Source: RBG-16-66-20 sp040752005 (lineage in GTDB: Bacteria > Pseudomonadota > Gammaproteobacteria > Burkholderiales > SG8-39). Taken from it: a stretch of DNA of 64,000 nucleotides. The notes under the pieces are model-generated. The model ran no database searches and was not told the origin of the DNA. It worked only from the letters and a program-made list of their open reading frames with translations. Location: positions 1 through 64,000 of the forward strand of contig JBFMFX010000017.1 in assembly GCA_040752005.1 (NCBI GenBank). Direction: 5' to 3'. Positions 47,310 to 56,257 of this stretch are shown here, in pieces. The position numbers and the translations under genes were made by a program. The first letter of the stretch is position 1. Every line of letters begins with the position of its first letter.

Positions 47310-48320
47310 CTATGGGCGGCGGGGCTCCGCGGACGCCGTCCTCCCCGCCGGGCGCGGCTTGAACGTCGCCGGCGCGAGCGCGTGGCGCGCGAGCAGCCGA
47401 TAGAACTCGGTGCGGTTGCGCCCGGCCAGGCGCGCGGCGCGAGTGACGTTGCCGGAGGTGATCCTCAGCACACGCTCGAGGTAGTCGCGCTCGAAGGCGC
47501 GGCGCGCCTCGTCGAGCGGGACGAACCGGGGCGCCGCGCCGAGCGCCTCCTCCACCATCGCGCGCGTGATCGGACCGGCGGCGGCCATCGCCACGAGCTG
47601 CTCGACGAACGCGAACAGCTGGCGCACGTTGCCCGGCCAAGACGCGGCGATCAGCGGCTCGAGCGCATCGTCGCCGATCTCCGGTCGCGCACCCCGGTAC
47701 CGTGCGCCGAGCCGCGCAAGCGCGTGCGCGACGAGCAGCGGGATGTCTTCGCGCCGCTCGTCAAGCGGCGGAACGACGAGCCGGATCACTCCGAGGCGGA
47801 AGAAAAGATCCTCGCGAAAGGCGCCGGCGGCGACCCGCTCCTCGAGCGGCTCGCGCGTGCCGGCGATGAGACGCGCGCCGCCGGGCCCCGGCGCGCGCTC
47901 TTCGAGCGCCTCCAGCAGGCCTGCCTGCAGTGGCGGCGAAAGCTCGCTCACGCCATCGAGATAGAGCGTGCCCCCGGTCGCGGCCGGCGCCGACGCGGGC
48001 CGCGCCTCGCCCTCGCCCGGCGATCCGAGCATCGCCCGCCGGATCTCCGCCTCCACGGCCTGCGAGCAGCGCGTGACGACGAAGGGGCCCGCCGCGCGAG
48101 GGCTCGCGCGATGGATCGCGCGCGCCACGGTCTTCTTGCCGGCGCCGGCCGGGCCGACGATGCACACCGCGGTATCCGAGGCGGCGGCGCGCCGCGCCTG
48201 CGCCAGCACCGTCTCCATCGCTTGCGAGCGCGCCACGATGTGCGCGCGCCACGAGGCCGCTTCGCTCTGCGGCTCGTCTGCGACGCGCGCCGCTTCGGTC
48301 AGGTTGGAGATCGAGACCAT
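47310..48320 (-). CDS. Sigma-54-type AAA+ regulator lacking GAFTGA
   Basis: 336 residues from the ATG at 48318-48320 with GAGGGG ahead. It has the AAA+ domain of NtrC-family activators (Walker A GPAGAGKKTVAR; GGTLYLDGV at Walker B, where the usual Glu is Gly; REDLFFRLGVIRLVVPPLDE; ASWPGNVRQL) and a C-terminal Fis-type helix-turn-helix (GNVTRAARLAGRNRTEFYRL). The loop carrying GAFTGA, needed to contact sigma-54, is replaced by an Ala/Pro/Gly-rich stretch. There is no N-terminal receiver domain. It probably does not activate sigma-54 promoters. Confidence 0.85.
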   Translation of the reverse strand: MVSISNLTEAARVADEPQSEAASWRAHIVARSQAMETVLAQARRAAASDTAVCIVGPAGAGKKTVARAIHRASPRAAGPFVVTRCSQAVEAEIRRAMLGSPGEGEARPASAPAATGGTLYLDGVSELSPPLQAGLLEALEERAPGPGGARLIAGTREPLEERVAAGAFREDLFFRLGVIRLVVPPLDERREDIPLLVAHALARLGARYRGARPEIGDDALEPLIAASWPGNVRQLFAFVEQLVAMAAAGPITRAMVEEALGAAPRFVPLDEARRAFERDYLERVLRITSGNVTRAARLAGRNRTEFYRLLARHALAPATFKPRPAGRTASAEPRRP

Positions 48321-48331
48321 CTTCGCCCCTC

Positions 48332-48337
48332 TATAAT
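48332..48337 (+). promoter_or_regulatory. Candidate -10 element of folA
   Basis: TATAAT in the 47-base gap between the divergent regulator gene and folA, 30 bases before the folA start. No good -35 at the right spacing. Confidence 0.5.
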
Positions 48338-48367
48338 CGGCGCAAAGATCCGTCAGGACCAGGACGT

Positions 48368-48895
48368 ATGTCACAGAATGCTCGCACCCCGGCGCCGTCG
48401 GTCGCCCCGAACGAGCCGCGCATCTACCTGGTCGCCGCGGTGGCGGCGAACGGTGTGATCGGCGCCGGTGGGCGGATTCCCTGGCATCTGCCGGAGGATC
48501 TGAAGCACTTTCGCACGCTCACGCTCGGGCATCCGGTGATCATGGGCCGCCGGACCTGGGAGTCACTCGGCAAGCCGCTGCCCGGACGCGAAAACATCGT
48601 GGTCACGCGCCGGCGCGGCTACGAGGCACCCGGTGCGTGCGTCGCCGCCTCGCTGGAGGCGGCGCTCGCGCTGTGTCGCGGCGAGCCGGTGGTGTTCGTG
48701 ATCGGGGGAGCGGAACTCTACGCAGCGGCGTTGCCGCTCGCGCACGGAATGGTGATGACCGAGATCCACCGCGACTACGAGGGCGACGTCCGGTTCCCGG
48801 AGTGGGACCGCACCCGTTGGCGCGAGACTCAGCGAAAGCCGCAGACCAGCGCCGACGGCCTGCGGTTCGATTTCGTGCTCTACGAGCGGGTCTAG
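48368..48895 (+). CDS. folA: Dihydrofolate reductase
   Basis: 175 residues. Family landmarks: LVAAVAANGVIGAGGRIPWHLPEDL split across residues 20-45, with Trp-His-Leu-Pro and the active-site acid, HPVIMGRRTWESLG for NADPH binding, and FVIGGAELYAAAL. It regenerates tetrahydrofolate oxidised by thymidylate synthase, whose gene is about 1 kb upstream. A ~17-residue N-terminal extension precedes the domain. It overlaps the convergent decarboxylase gene by 4 bases. Confidence 0.97.
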   Translation: MSQNARTPAPSVAPNEPRIYLVAAVAANGVIGAGGRIPWHLPEDLKHFRTLTLGHPVIMGRRTWESLGKPLPGRENIVVTRRRGYEAPGACVAASLEAALALCRGEPVVFVIGGAELYAAALPLAHGMVMTEIHRDYEGDVRFPEWDRTRWRETQRKPQTSADGLRFDFVLYERV

Positions 48896-50106
48896 CGCGC
48901 CTCGCCCTTGGACTCGAAGACGCGGACCTCGGGCAGCGGAAAGCCGTTGAACTCGCTCGCGTACGCCGTCGTGTAGGCGCCCGCGTTGCGGATGTAGATG
49001 AAATCGCCCTCCTGCAGGTCCGAGGGCAGCGGTTCGTCGCGCAGGACCACGTCCACCGAGTCGCAGGTGGGGCCGGCCACGTTCCACGGCACGTCCGGCC
49101 CGGAGCGCTCGCTGCGGATCTTGTACTTGAGCCCCTCGGTGGTTTCGATGATGCCGCCAAAGAGGCCCGCGTCCCAGTGCATCCAGCGCTTGCCGCCGCG
49201 CACTGTGGTGCCAACGACCCGGCAGACGAAGTAGCCGGCGTCGGAGGTCATGTAACGTCCGGGCTCGGCGACCACCTGAACGTCGTCGGCAAACGCCTTC
49301 AGCGCCTCGTTGACCACCGCCCCGATCACCTCGATCGAGGGAATCGGCTTGACGTGGCGTACCGGGAACCCTCCCCCGATGTCGAGCATCCGGGGCTTCA
49401 GGCCCGCCTTCAGCATGGCGTCGAACACCCCGCGCGCCTTTTCGATGCCGACGCGCCAGTTCTCCGGGTTGCGGCACTGCGAGCCGACGTGGAACGTCAC
49501 CCCGGCCAGGTCGGCGCCGAGCTTGGCGGCCGTGGCGATGATTTCGCGGGTCTCGGTCGCCCCGGCGCCGAACTTGCCCGAAAGCGGCCAGTCGCTGCCG
49601 ATGTTCGGCGTCGCGATGCGCACGTAGATTCGGGCGTCGGCGCGCGTCTCGTGCACGCGGCGCAGCTCGTCCACGCTGTCCACCGCGAACCACTGCACGC
49701 CCTTGCCGGCGGCGCAGGCGATCGCCGCACGCGATTTCATCGGGTTGGAAAACAGGATCTCCTCGGCCGGAACGCCCAGCGCGAGCAGCAGCTCCAGCTC
49801 CGCGGTCGAGGCGATTTCAAAGCCGCAGCCTTCCTGGGCGAGCACCTTGAGCACGCGCCGGTCGGGATTCGCTTTCACCGCATAGTGCGGCCGCACGCGC
49901 GGCATGGCGGCGCGGAACCGGCGCACCTTCTGGCGCACGATGGCGGTGTCGAGGATCAGAAACGGCCGCGTGTAGCGTTGCCGGGCGGCCTGGCGCACGA
50001 TCTCGAAGTCGAGACTCGCTTCGGGATGCGTGTCGAAGAGCTGTTCTTGCGGTTGCGGGTTCTGTCTGCTGTTGCGCGCGATGCTACTCGGAGGGCGAGC
50101 GCCCAT
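48892..50106 (-). CDS. Ornithine decarboxylase (alanine-racemase-fold, PLP)
   Basis: 404 residues, group IV decarboxylase. PLP-binding Lys-78 in PHYAVKANP, glycine loop DIGGGFPV, AEPGRYM for phosphate contact, and the catalytic Cys in GPTCDSVDVV. It makes putrescine from ornithine; lysine or diaminopimelate use cannot be excluded from sequence, though C-terminal features look ODC-like. AAGGAG lies ~10 bases before the ATG. A consensus promoter and a short upstream reading frame precede it. Confidence 0.9.
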   Translation of the reverse strand: MGARPPSSIARNSRQNPQPQEQLFDTHPEASLDFEIVRQAARQRYTRPFLILDTAIVRQKVRRFRAAMPRVRPHYAVKANPDRRVLKVLAQEGCGFEIASTAELELLLALGVPAEEILFSNPMKSRAAIACAAGKGVQWFAVDSVDELRRVHETRADARIYVRIATPNIGSDWPLSGKFGAGATETREIIATAAKLGADLAGVTFHVGSQCRNPENWRVGIEKARGVFDAMLKAGLKPRMLDIGGGFPVRHVKPIPSIEVIGAVVNEALKAFADDVQVVAEPGRYMTSDAGYFVCRVVGTTVRGGKRWMHWDAGLFGGIIETTEGLKYKIRSERSGPDVPWNVAGPTCDSVDVVLRDEPLPSDLQEGDFIYIRNAGAYTTAYASEFNGFPLPEVRVFESKGEAR

Positions 50107-50126
50107 TCTGCCGATCTCCTTGCGAA

Positions 50127-50186
50127 CTAAGTTTCAGGAAGGTCGAGGATGCAGACGCAAGCGCCGGAGTTCCTTTTGCCTGTCAT
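50127..50186 (-). CDS. Possible 19-codon leader peptide of ornithine decarboxylase
   Basis: ATG at 50184-50186, stop TAG at 50127-50129, encoding MTGKRNSGACVCILDLPET. The full anti-16S match AAGGAGGT (50191-50198) lies 4 bases before the ATG, stronger than the site in front of the decarboxylase itself. It sits inside the transcript from the promoter at 50240-50267 and ends 20 bases before the decarboxylase start. Leader peptides controlling ornithine decarboxylase by polyamine or ornithine sensing are known (speFL in enterobacteria), but this sequence does not resemble it. Confidence 0.45.
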   Translation of the reverse strand: MTGKRNSGACVCILDLPET

Positions 50187-50239
50187 GATGACCTCCTTCG
50201 TTCAGTTCGTCGAGCGCACGGTGAAAAAAGTCTGCGCCG

Positions 50240-50267
50240 ATTATAGGTACGACCCCCTCGCTGTCAA
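50240..50267 (-). promoter_or_regulatory. Consensus sigma-70 promoter of ornithine decarboxylase
   Basis: On the - strand TTGACA (50262-50267), 16-base spacer, TATAAT (50240-50245): both hexamers perfect. Predicted start near 50233 gives a leader of about 127 bases containing the short reading frame. Upstream, 50275-50301 is a nearly palindromic GGCGCCGCGCGC-rich stretch of unknown role. Confidence 0.9.
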
Positions 50268-50378
50268 GAGTTTCGGCGCCGCGCGCGGCGCGCGCGGCGC
50301 CGCCGCCGGTCGCCCCGCGGCGCTTCCAATGCACTACATGTGGGGTGCCCTGCCGGCCGCCCCGCCCTATCTAGTAGG

Positions 50379-50942
50379 TCAGATCTTGGGCGGCGTGACG
50401 CCGCGCTGGCCCTGGTACTTGCCGCGGCGGTCGCGGTAAGAGGTTTCGCAGACTTCGTCGGACTCGATGAAGATCACCTGCGCGACGCCCTCGTTGGCGT
50501 AGACCTTCGCCGGCAGCGGCGTGGTGTTGGAGAACTCCAGGGTGACGTGGCCTTCCCACTCCGGCTCGAGCGGGGTGACGTTGACGATGATCCCGCAGCG
50601 CGCGTAGGTGGACTTGCCCAGACAGATGGTGAGCACGTTTCTCGGGATGCGGAAGTACTCCACGGTGCGCGCGAGCGCAAAGGAGTTGGGCGGGATGATG
50701 CAGACCTCGCCTTCGAAGTCCACGAAGCTCTTGGCGTCAAACGCCTTCGGGTCAACGATCGTCGAGTTGATATTGGTGAAGATCTTGAATTCGGTCGAGC
50801 AGCGGATGTCGTAGCCGTAGCTCGAGGTGCCGTAGGAAACGACCGGCCGGCCGTCCAGCGCCTTCACCTGGCCGGGCTCGAACGGCTCGATCATGCCCTG
50901 CGCCGCCATGCGGCGGATCCAGCGGTCCGACTTGATCGTCAT
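50379..50942 (-). CDS. dcd: dCTP deaminase
   Basis: 187 residues, normal length. Conserved blocks SYGTSSYGYDIRC, ALARTVEYFRIPRNVL, KSTYARCGI and TPLEPEWEGHVTLEFSN. It deaminates dCTP to dUTP, the source of dUMP for thymidylate synthase encoded upstream. It follows apbC with a 22-base gap, the conserved betaproteobacterial order. Confidence 0.97.
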   Translation of the reverse strand: MTIKSDRWIRRMAAQGMIEPFEPGQVKALDGRPVVSYGTSSYGYDIRCSTEFKIFTNINSTIVDPKAFDAKSFVDFEGEVCIIPPNSFALARTVEYFRIPRNVLTICLGKSTYARCGIIVNVTPLEPEWEGHVTLEFSNTTPLPAKVYANEGVAQVIFIESDEVCETSYRDRRGKYQGQRGVTPPKI

Positions 50943-50964
50943 CGGGCGCGCAGCCGGCGGCGCT

Positions 50965-52050
50965 TCAGGTGTTCTGCACCACGATGTTGGGGAATTTCGA
51001 GCTCATGTCCTTCTGCAGCTCGGCGATCTTCACCGCGCAGCGGCGCGCGATCCTCTTGTAGATCTCGGCGGCCGCCCCGTCCGGATCGGACACCAGCGTC
51101 GGCCGGCCGGAATCGGCCTGCTCGCGGATCGCCGCGTCGAGCGGCAATTGCCCCAGCAGCTCGGTGCCGTAGTCGGCGCACATGCGTGCCGCGCCTCCCT
51201 CGCCGAAGATGTGGCTCTGGTGGCCGCAGCGGGGGCACACATGCACCGACATGTTCTCGACCACGCCGAGTATCGGGATTCCCACCTTCTCGAACATTTT
51301 CAGGCCCTTGCGCGCATCAATCAGCGCGATGTCCTGCGGCGTCGTGACGATGACGGCGCCGGTCACCGGCACCTTCTGCGCAAGGGTGAGCTGGATGTCG
51401 CCGGTGCCGGGGGGCAGGTCCACCACCAGGTAATCGAGATCGCGCCAGCGCGTATCGCGCAGCAGCTGCTCCAGAGCCTGGGTGACCATCGGACCGCGCC
51501 AGATCATCGGCGTGTCCACGTCGATCAGGAACCCGATCGAGATCACCTGCAGGCCGTGGCCTTCCATCGGCTCGAGCGTGCGGCCGTCCTTCGACTCCGG
51601 TCGCCCGGCGATGCCGAGCATCGTCGGCTGCGACGGGCCGTAGATGTCGGCATCGAGAATGCCAGCCGAGGCGCCCTCGGCGGCGAGCGCGAGCGCGAGG
51701 TTGGCCGCCGTGGTGGACTTGCCGACACCGCCCTTCGCCGAGGCGACCGCGATGATGTTCTTCACGCCGGGCACGAGCTTGACGCCGCGCTGCACCGCGT
51801 GCGCGACGACCTTCGAACGCACGCTGACCGCGGCGCTCGCGGCCCCGCCCGCCCTGAGCGCCTCGATCACCTGGCGGCGGATCGGCTCGAACTGGCTCCT
51901 GCCCGGGTACCCCAGCTCGATGGCCACCGCCACCGCGTCGCCCTCGACCCTGAGATCCTTGACCGCGCGCGCGCTGACGTAGTCCTTGCCAGTATTGGGG
52001 TCCACGAGCCGGGAGAGGATCGCCCGGGCATCGGCTTCAGTGATCGGCAT
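50965..52050 (-). CDS. apbC: Iron-sulfur cluster carrier ApbC/Mrp
   Basis: 361 residues. N-terminal DUF59-like domain (TEADARAILSRLVDPNTG), then the P-loop ATPase with VASAKGGVGKSTTAANLA near residue 100, LDADIYGPSQPTMLG, and the cluster-binding CPRC motif in MSVHVCPRCGHQS. It delivers Fe-S clusters to apoproteins. It is divergent from metG across 70 bases. A TAAAAT hexamer there is the likely metG -10. Confidence 0.95.
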   Translation of the reverse strand: MPITEADARAILSRLVDPNTGKDYVSARAVKDLRVEGDAVAVAIELGYPGRSQFEPIRRQVIEALRAGGAASAAVSVRSKVVAHAVQRGVKLVPGVKNIIAVASAKGGVGKSTTAANLALALAAEGASAGILDADIYGPSQPTMLGIAGRPESKDGRTLEPMEGHGLQVISIGFLIDVDTPMIWRGPMVTQALEQLLRDTRWRDLDYLVVDLPPGTGDIQLTLAQKVPVTGAVIVTTPQDIALIDARKGLKMFEKVGIPILGVVENMSVHVCPRCGHQSHIFGEGGAARMCADYGTELLGQLPLDAAIREQADSGRPTLVSDPDGAAAEIYKRIARRCAVKIAELQKDMSSKFPNIVVQNT

Positions 52051-52120
52051 GGCGCTGGGTTATCGGCAAGACAGTCGAATGTGAAGTGTAAGCTAAAATT
52101 CGCGCTTTTCCCCCGCCCCG

Positions 52121-54217
52121 ATGCCCCACGGCAAGCTCTTCGTCACCACCGCTCTCCCCTACGCCAACGGGGCCTTTCACATCGGCCACATTATGGAGTA
52201 CATCCAGGCCGACATCTGGGTGCGCTTCCAGCGCATGCTCGGGCGCGAAGTGCACTTCGTCGGCGCCGATGACGCGCATGGTGCGCCGATCATGCTGGCG
52301 GCGGAGAAGGCCGGGATGTCGCCCGAGGCGTTCGTCGCCGAGATCGCGCGCGGGCGCAGGCTCTACCTGGAAGGCTTTCACATCGGGTTCGACCACTGGC
52401 ACTCGACGCACTCGCCGGAGAACACGGCGCTGTCGCAGGACATCTTCCGGCGCCTGAGGCAGGCCGGATTCATCTATGTGCGGGCGATCGAGCAATTGTA
52501 CGACCCGGTCAAGGGCATGTTCCTCGCCGACCGCTACGTCAAGGGCGAGTGCCCGAGGTGCGGCGCGCCGGACCAGTACGGCGACGCCTGCGAGCGCTGC
52601 AGCTCGGTGTACCCGGCGACCGAGCTGAAAAACCCGTACTCGACGCTGTCGGGGGCGCGCCCGGTGCTGCGCTCCTCCGAGCATTATTTCTTCCGCCTCT
52701 CGGACGAGCGCTGCAAGCGGTTCCTGCGCGAGTGGCTGCAGACCCCGGGGCGGCTGCAGCCGCAGGTGGTCAACAAGGCGCGCGAGTGGCTCGAGGGCGA
52801 GGGCGAGAAGGCGCTCGCCGACTGGGACATCTCGCGCGATCCGCCCTACTTCGGCATCCGCGTGCCCGACATCGCCGAGGAGAAGTACCTCTACGTGTGG
52901 CTGGATGCCCCGATCGGCTATCTCGCCTCGCTCAAGCACTACTTCGACTCGGGCAAGGCGCGCGCGCGGGGCGAGACGCGCTCGTTCGAGCAGTTCCTCG
53001 CCGACCCCGATACGCGCCAGATCCACTTCATCGGCAAGGACATCATCTACTTCCATACCCTGTTCTGGCCGGCGATGCTCAGGTTCGCCGGCCCGCCCTA
53101 TCGCGTGCCGGACCACATCTGGGTGCACGGGTTCATCACCGTCTCGGGCGACAAGATGTCGAAGTCGCGCGGCACCGGCATTGATCCCCTGCGCTATCTG
53201 CGCCTGGGCATGAACCCGGAATGGCTGCGCTACTACCTCGCCGCCAAGCTCAACGCCAACGTCGAGGACCTCGACTTCAATCCGGAGGACTTCGTCGCTC
53301 GCGTCAACAGCGACCTCGTCGGCAAGTACGTCAACATCGCCAGCCGCGCGGCCGGGTTCCTCACCCGGAATTTCGGCGGCCGGCTCTACGACTTCCGGCC
53401 CGACCAGCTCAGCCCGCAGCACAGCGGGGTGGCGGCGGAGGCGGCGGCCGAGACGATCGCGCAGGCCTACGAGGAGCGCGAGTTCGGCAAGGTCGTGCGC
53501 GAGGTGATGCGCCTCGCCGACCTCGCCAACCAGCGCTACGACCGGGCAAAGCCCTGGGAGCTCGCCAAGGACCCGCTGCGGCGCGAGGAGCTGCACCGGG
53601 TGTGCAGCGAAGCGATCCACGCCTTCCATGCGCTCACGGTGTATCTCGCCCCGGTCCTGCCCGCCACGGCCGAGCGGGTGGCGCGCGAGCTGTTCGGCAT
53701 GGACCGCGGCTTCGTCTTCGACGACATCCGCGCGCGACCGACGCAGATCGGTCCTTTCAGGCACCTGCTCACCCGCGTCCAGGAAAGCCAGCTCGAGGCG
53801 CTGTTCAGCGCCGAGGCGGTGCCCCAGCCGGCGGCGCCGCAGCGCCACGCCGAAGTGCGACAGAGAACCGTCAAGGAGCATGCCGTGACCAGCCAGATCA
53901 CGATCGAGGATTTCGCCCGCGTGGACCTGCGCGTAGCGAGGATCGCCAGGGCCGAAGCGGTCGAGGGCGCCGACAAGCTGCTCAAGCTCACGCTCGACCT
54001 CGGCGATGAGCAGCGCACGGTCTTTGCCGGAATAAAGTCGGCCTATGAGCCGGCGGCGCTCGAGGGGCGGCTGACGATCGTGGTGGCGAATCTCGCCCCG
54101 CGCAAGATGAAGTTCGGCGTCTCCGAAGGCATGGTGCTCGCCGCCTCCGGCGAGGGGTCGGGCATCTTCCTGCTGTCGGTGGATTCTGGGGCGCAGCCCG
54201 GAATGAAGGTGAGATAG
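52121..54217 (+). CDS. metG: Methionyl-tRNA synthetase
   Basis: 698 residues. HIGH motif in GAFHIGHI near residue 20, zinc-binding knuckles CPRCGAP and CERC, KMSKS in GDKMSKSRGTG near residue 347, and the C-terminal tRNA-binding (EMAPII-like) domain from about residue 590 (ITIEDFARVDLRVARI). It charges initiator and elongator methionine tRNAs. Downstream, 46 bases with GC-rich repeats but no T-run follow. Confidence 0.97.
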   Translation: MPHGKLFVTTALPYANGAFHIGHIMEYIQADIWVRFQRMLGREVHFVGADDAHGAPIMLAAEKAGMSPEAFVAEIARGRRLYLEGFHIGFDHWHSTHSPENTALSQDIFRRLRQAGFIYVRAIEQLYDPVKGMFLADRYVKGECPRCGAPDQYGDACERCSSVYPATELKNPYSTLSGARPVLRSSEHYFFRLSDERCKRFLREWLQTPGRLQPQVVNKAREWLEGEGEKALADWDISRDPPYFGIRVPDIAEEKYLYVWLDAPIGYLASLKHYFDSGKARARGETRSFEQFLADPDTRQIHFIGKDIIYFHTLFWPAMLRFAGPPYRVPDHIWVHGFITVSGDKMSKSRGTGIDPLRYLRLGMNPEWLRYYLAAKLNANVEDLDFNPEDFVARVNSDLVGKYVNIASRAAGFLTRNFGGRLYDFRPDQLSPQHSGVAAEAAAETIAQAYEEREFGKVVREVMRLADLANQRYDRAKPWELAKDPLRREELHRVCSEAIHAFHALTVYLAPVLPATAERVARELFGMDRGFVFDDIRARPTQIGPFRHLLTRVQESQLEALFSAEAVPQPAAPQRHAEVRQRTVKEHAVTSQITIEDFARVDLRVARIARAEAVEGADKLLKLTLDLGDEQRTVFAGIKSAYEPAALEGRLTIVVANLAPRKMKFGVSEGMVLAASGEGSGIFLLSVDSGAQPGMKVR

Positions 54218-54263
54218 CCCCGGCGCCGGGCAACGCGCGGCACCGCCCTCCGGCGCGGTCGAA

Positions 54264-54659
54264 TCAGTCCTTTCCGCCGCAGGCGGCCGGCATCGCAGAG
54301 ATCGGATAGCCCCGGCAGCTCCAGGCGAGCTTGCCTCCCTGCAGACTCGGGATCAGCGCGATCTCGATGGCGTTCTTCTCGTTCCAGCCGCGGATCGCAC
54401 CGTTCGCCTCGACCACCCACTTCAGCTCGCCCGCCTTCGGATCGTTGCGCGGGGCGATCTTGACGCCATTGCCCGAGCCGGTGAGGCTCCCGGTCTTCTC
54501 CGCGGCCGCCGCCACCTGTGTCTTGGCCGGCTCCGCGCCGGCGATCAGCGCTTGCGCAGCCTCCCTCGCCTCGGCGCCGGACATCCCCGGCAGTACATAG
54601 GCGACGCCGATGAAGCCCAGCAGCGCCAGGATCGCAACCACCAGCAGGACCGTACGCAT
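54264..54659 (-). CDS. Pilin-like secreted or membrane-anchored protein
   Basis: 131 residues. A hydrophobic N-terminus (MRTVLLVVAILALLGFIGVAYVLPG split at residue 20) anchors the protein; the C-terminus has VEANGAIRGWNEKNAIE and KLAWSCRGYPISAMPAACGG, the disulfide-loop pattern of type IV pilin subunits. The canonical prepilin cleavage site (G-FTLIE) is absent, so processing by PilD is unlikely. GGAGGGAGG directly precedes the ATG. It stands alone; no pilus assembly genes are near. Confidence 0.55.
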   Translation of the reverse strand: MRTVLLVVAILALLGFIGVAYVLPGMSGAEAREAAQALIAGAEPAKTQVAAAAEKTGSLTGSGNGVKIAPRNDPKAGELKWVVEANGAIRGWNEKNAIEIALIPSLQGGKLAWSCRGYPISAMPAACGGKD

Positions 54660-54783
54660 ATCCTCCCTCCGCGAGGCTCCGGTGAGCCTGTTTTCTCGTC
54701 GCGGACCGAGATTATCACGGGCTGCACAACGCTTCGGGTCGGCGAATCCGCCGATCCGGCGTCGCAAAAGGCAAAATCAAGTC

Positions 54784-55071
54784 ATGAACGTGACGCGCTA
54801 CCTGCTCATCCGCGGTCGCGTGCAGGGTGTGGGCTTTCGCGAGGCGATGCGGCGCGAGGCGATCGCGCGGGGCTGCACCGGATGGGTGCGCAACCGGCGC
54901 GACGGCAGCGTCGAGGCCGTTGTTCAGGGCGATCCGGCGGCGGTCGAGGCGGTCCTTGCCTGGGCGAGGCGAGGTCCTCCCGCCGCGCGCGTCGATGACG
55001 TCGTCGTCGCCGCCGCCGCGGGCGAGCTTGCGCGCGAGTACGCAAGCTTCGAGTGGCTGCCCACGGTGTAA
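54784..55071 (+). CDS. acyP: Acylphosphatase
   Basis: 95 residues, full length. Catalytic Arg-19 in GRVQGVGFREAM and Asn-37 in WVRNRRDGSVE are both present. It hydrolyses acyl phosphates such as acetyl phosphate or carbamoyl phosphate. Confidence 0.95.
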   Translation: MNVTRYLLIRGRVQGVGFREAMRREAIARGCTGWVRNRRDGSVEAVVQGDPAAVEAVLAWARRGPPAARVDDVVVAAAAGELAREYASFEWLPTV

Positions 55072-55167
55072 CCGGCGGTATCGCCGCCGGCGACTTTCCG
55101 CGGCGGCGTTGCGCGCTGCGGGGCACCGCACACAATCGCGCACATCCATCGCACAGCCGGTGCCGCC

Positions 55168-56184
55168 ATGCTTGCCGAATTCACCCCTCCCGTTCCCCCG
55201 GACCTCGGCGCCGTCCCGCGCACCGCGACGGTACTGGTCCGCTCCGCCGAAGAGCTGCGGCGCGCCTTGCGCCAGGCGCGCACCAGCGCGGTCAGGCTAG
55301 ACGGGTCCGCGCTCGACCGGGTGCTCGGCGTGGACCGCGAGCGCGGCCGCGCAGAGATTCAGGCGGCGGCGCGCTGGGCGAGCCTTGCCGAGCATCCGGC
55401 ACTCGCGCCTCTGGGCCTTGACGCATTCACCACGGAATTCGGAGCGGCGCAGACGGTGGGCGAGAGCGTGAACGTCAACTGGGCCGGACCGGACGGCGCG
55501 CCGATGTCCCGCCACATCGCGGCAATCACACTGGTCACGCCCGATGGCGAACTGCGGCGCGCCGACCGGGAGTCGAACCCGGACCTTTTCCGGCTGGCCG
55601 TCGGCGGCCAGGGCGTGTTCGGGGTGCTCTACAGCGTGACGCTCGATCTCGCTTCGCTCGGCGCCGCCGCGGCCGCGGCGCAGCCGCCGGTGCGGCTTGC
55701 GCTCGGCGACGAGAGCGCCGCGGCGGGCAGCGCGAGCGCGCTCGAGCTGCTCGTGCCGCCGCTGGCCCTGGAGCGCTTCCTCGACGCGGTGCGCAGGATG
55801 GCCGCCGAACGGCGCGTCGCGTTGCGGCACATCTCGGTACGGCGCACGCTGGCGGAGGACGAAACCCGCCTGCGCTGGGCGAGGCGCGACTGGGCGGCGG
55901 TGCACATCCGTTTCGCCGCGCGCGGCTCGCTCGGCGCTGCGGTGTACGCGGCCGAAACGCGGCGCGAGCTGCTGGCGCAGGCGCTCGACTGCGGCGGCTC
56001 GTTCCCGGTGCGCGATCTGCGCGACGCCACGCGCGCGCAGCTCGAAGCCTGCTATCCCGCGCTCGGCGTCGTTCTCGCCGAGAAACGCCGCGCCGACCCC
56101 GCCGACCGGCTGCAGAACGCCTGGCTGCGCCGGGCGCGCGCGATCCTGCGCGAGGACCGCTGCGAGTCTCGCTGGTCGCACTGA
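55168..56184 (+). CDS. FAD-linked oxidase-like protein
   Basis: 338 residues related to FAD/FMN-containing dehydrogenases of the vanillyl-alcohol-oxidase fold. Recognisable parts are the end of the FAD-binding domain (TEFGAAQTVGESVNVNWAG, then VTPDGELRRADRESNPDLFR and AVGGQGVFGVLYSVTL) and an ALO-type C-terminal region (HISVRRTLAEDETRLRWARR). The usual GGxH flavin-attachment region is not evident, so flavin would be non-covalent if bound. Substrate unknown. It stands between acyP and the convergent dnaE. Confidence 0.7.
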   Translation: MLAEFTPPVPPDLGAVPRTATVLVRSAEELRRALRQARTSAVRLDGSALDRVLGVDRERGRAEIQAAARWASLAEHPALAPLGLDAFTTEFGAAQTVGESVNVNWAGPDGAPMSRHIAAITLVTPDGELRRADRESNPDLFRLAVGGQGVFGVLYSVTLDLASLGAAAAAAQPPVRLALGDESAAAGSASALELLVPPLALERFLDAVRRMAAERRVALRHISVRRTLAEDETRLRWARRDWAAVHIRFAARGSLGAAVYAAETRRELLAQALDCGGSFPVRDLRDATRAQLEACYPALGVVLAEKRRADPADRLQNAWLRRARAILREDRCESRWSH

Positions 56185-56257
56185 CGCAGGCGGCGCGCGC
56201 TCGCGCACGTCGGCCCCGGCCCGGCAACGGACGCCCTCGCCGGCGCGCGCCTCGCGC

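Noticed and set aside
50149..50439. 96-codon + strand frame across the decarboxylase leader
   Set aside because: Antisense to the consensus promoter and the dcd end; no ribosome-binding site or homology.
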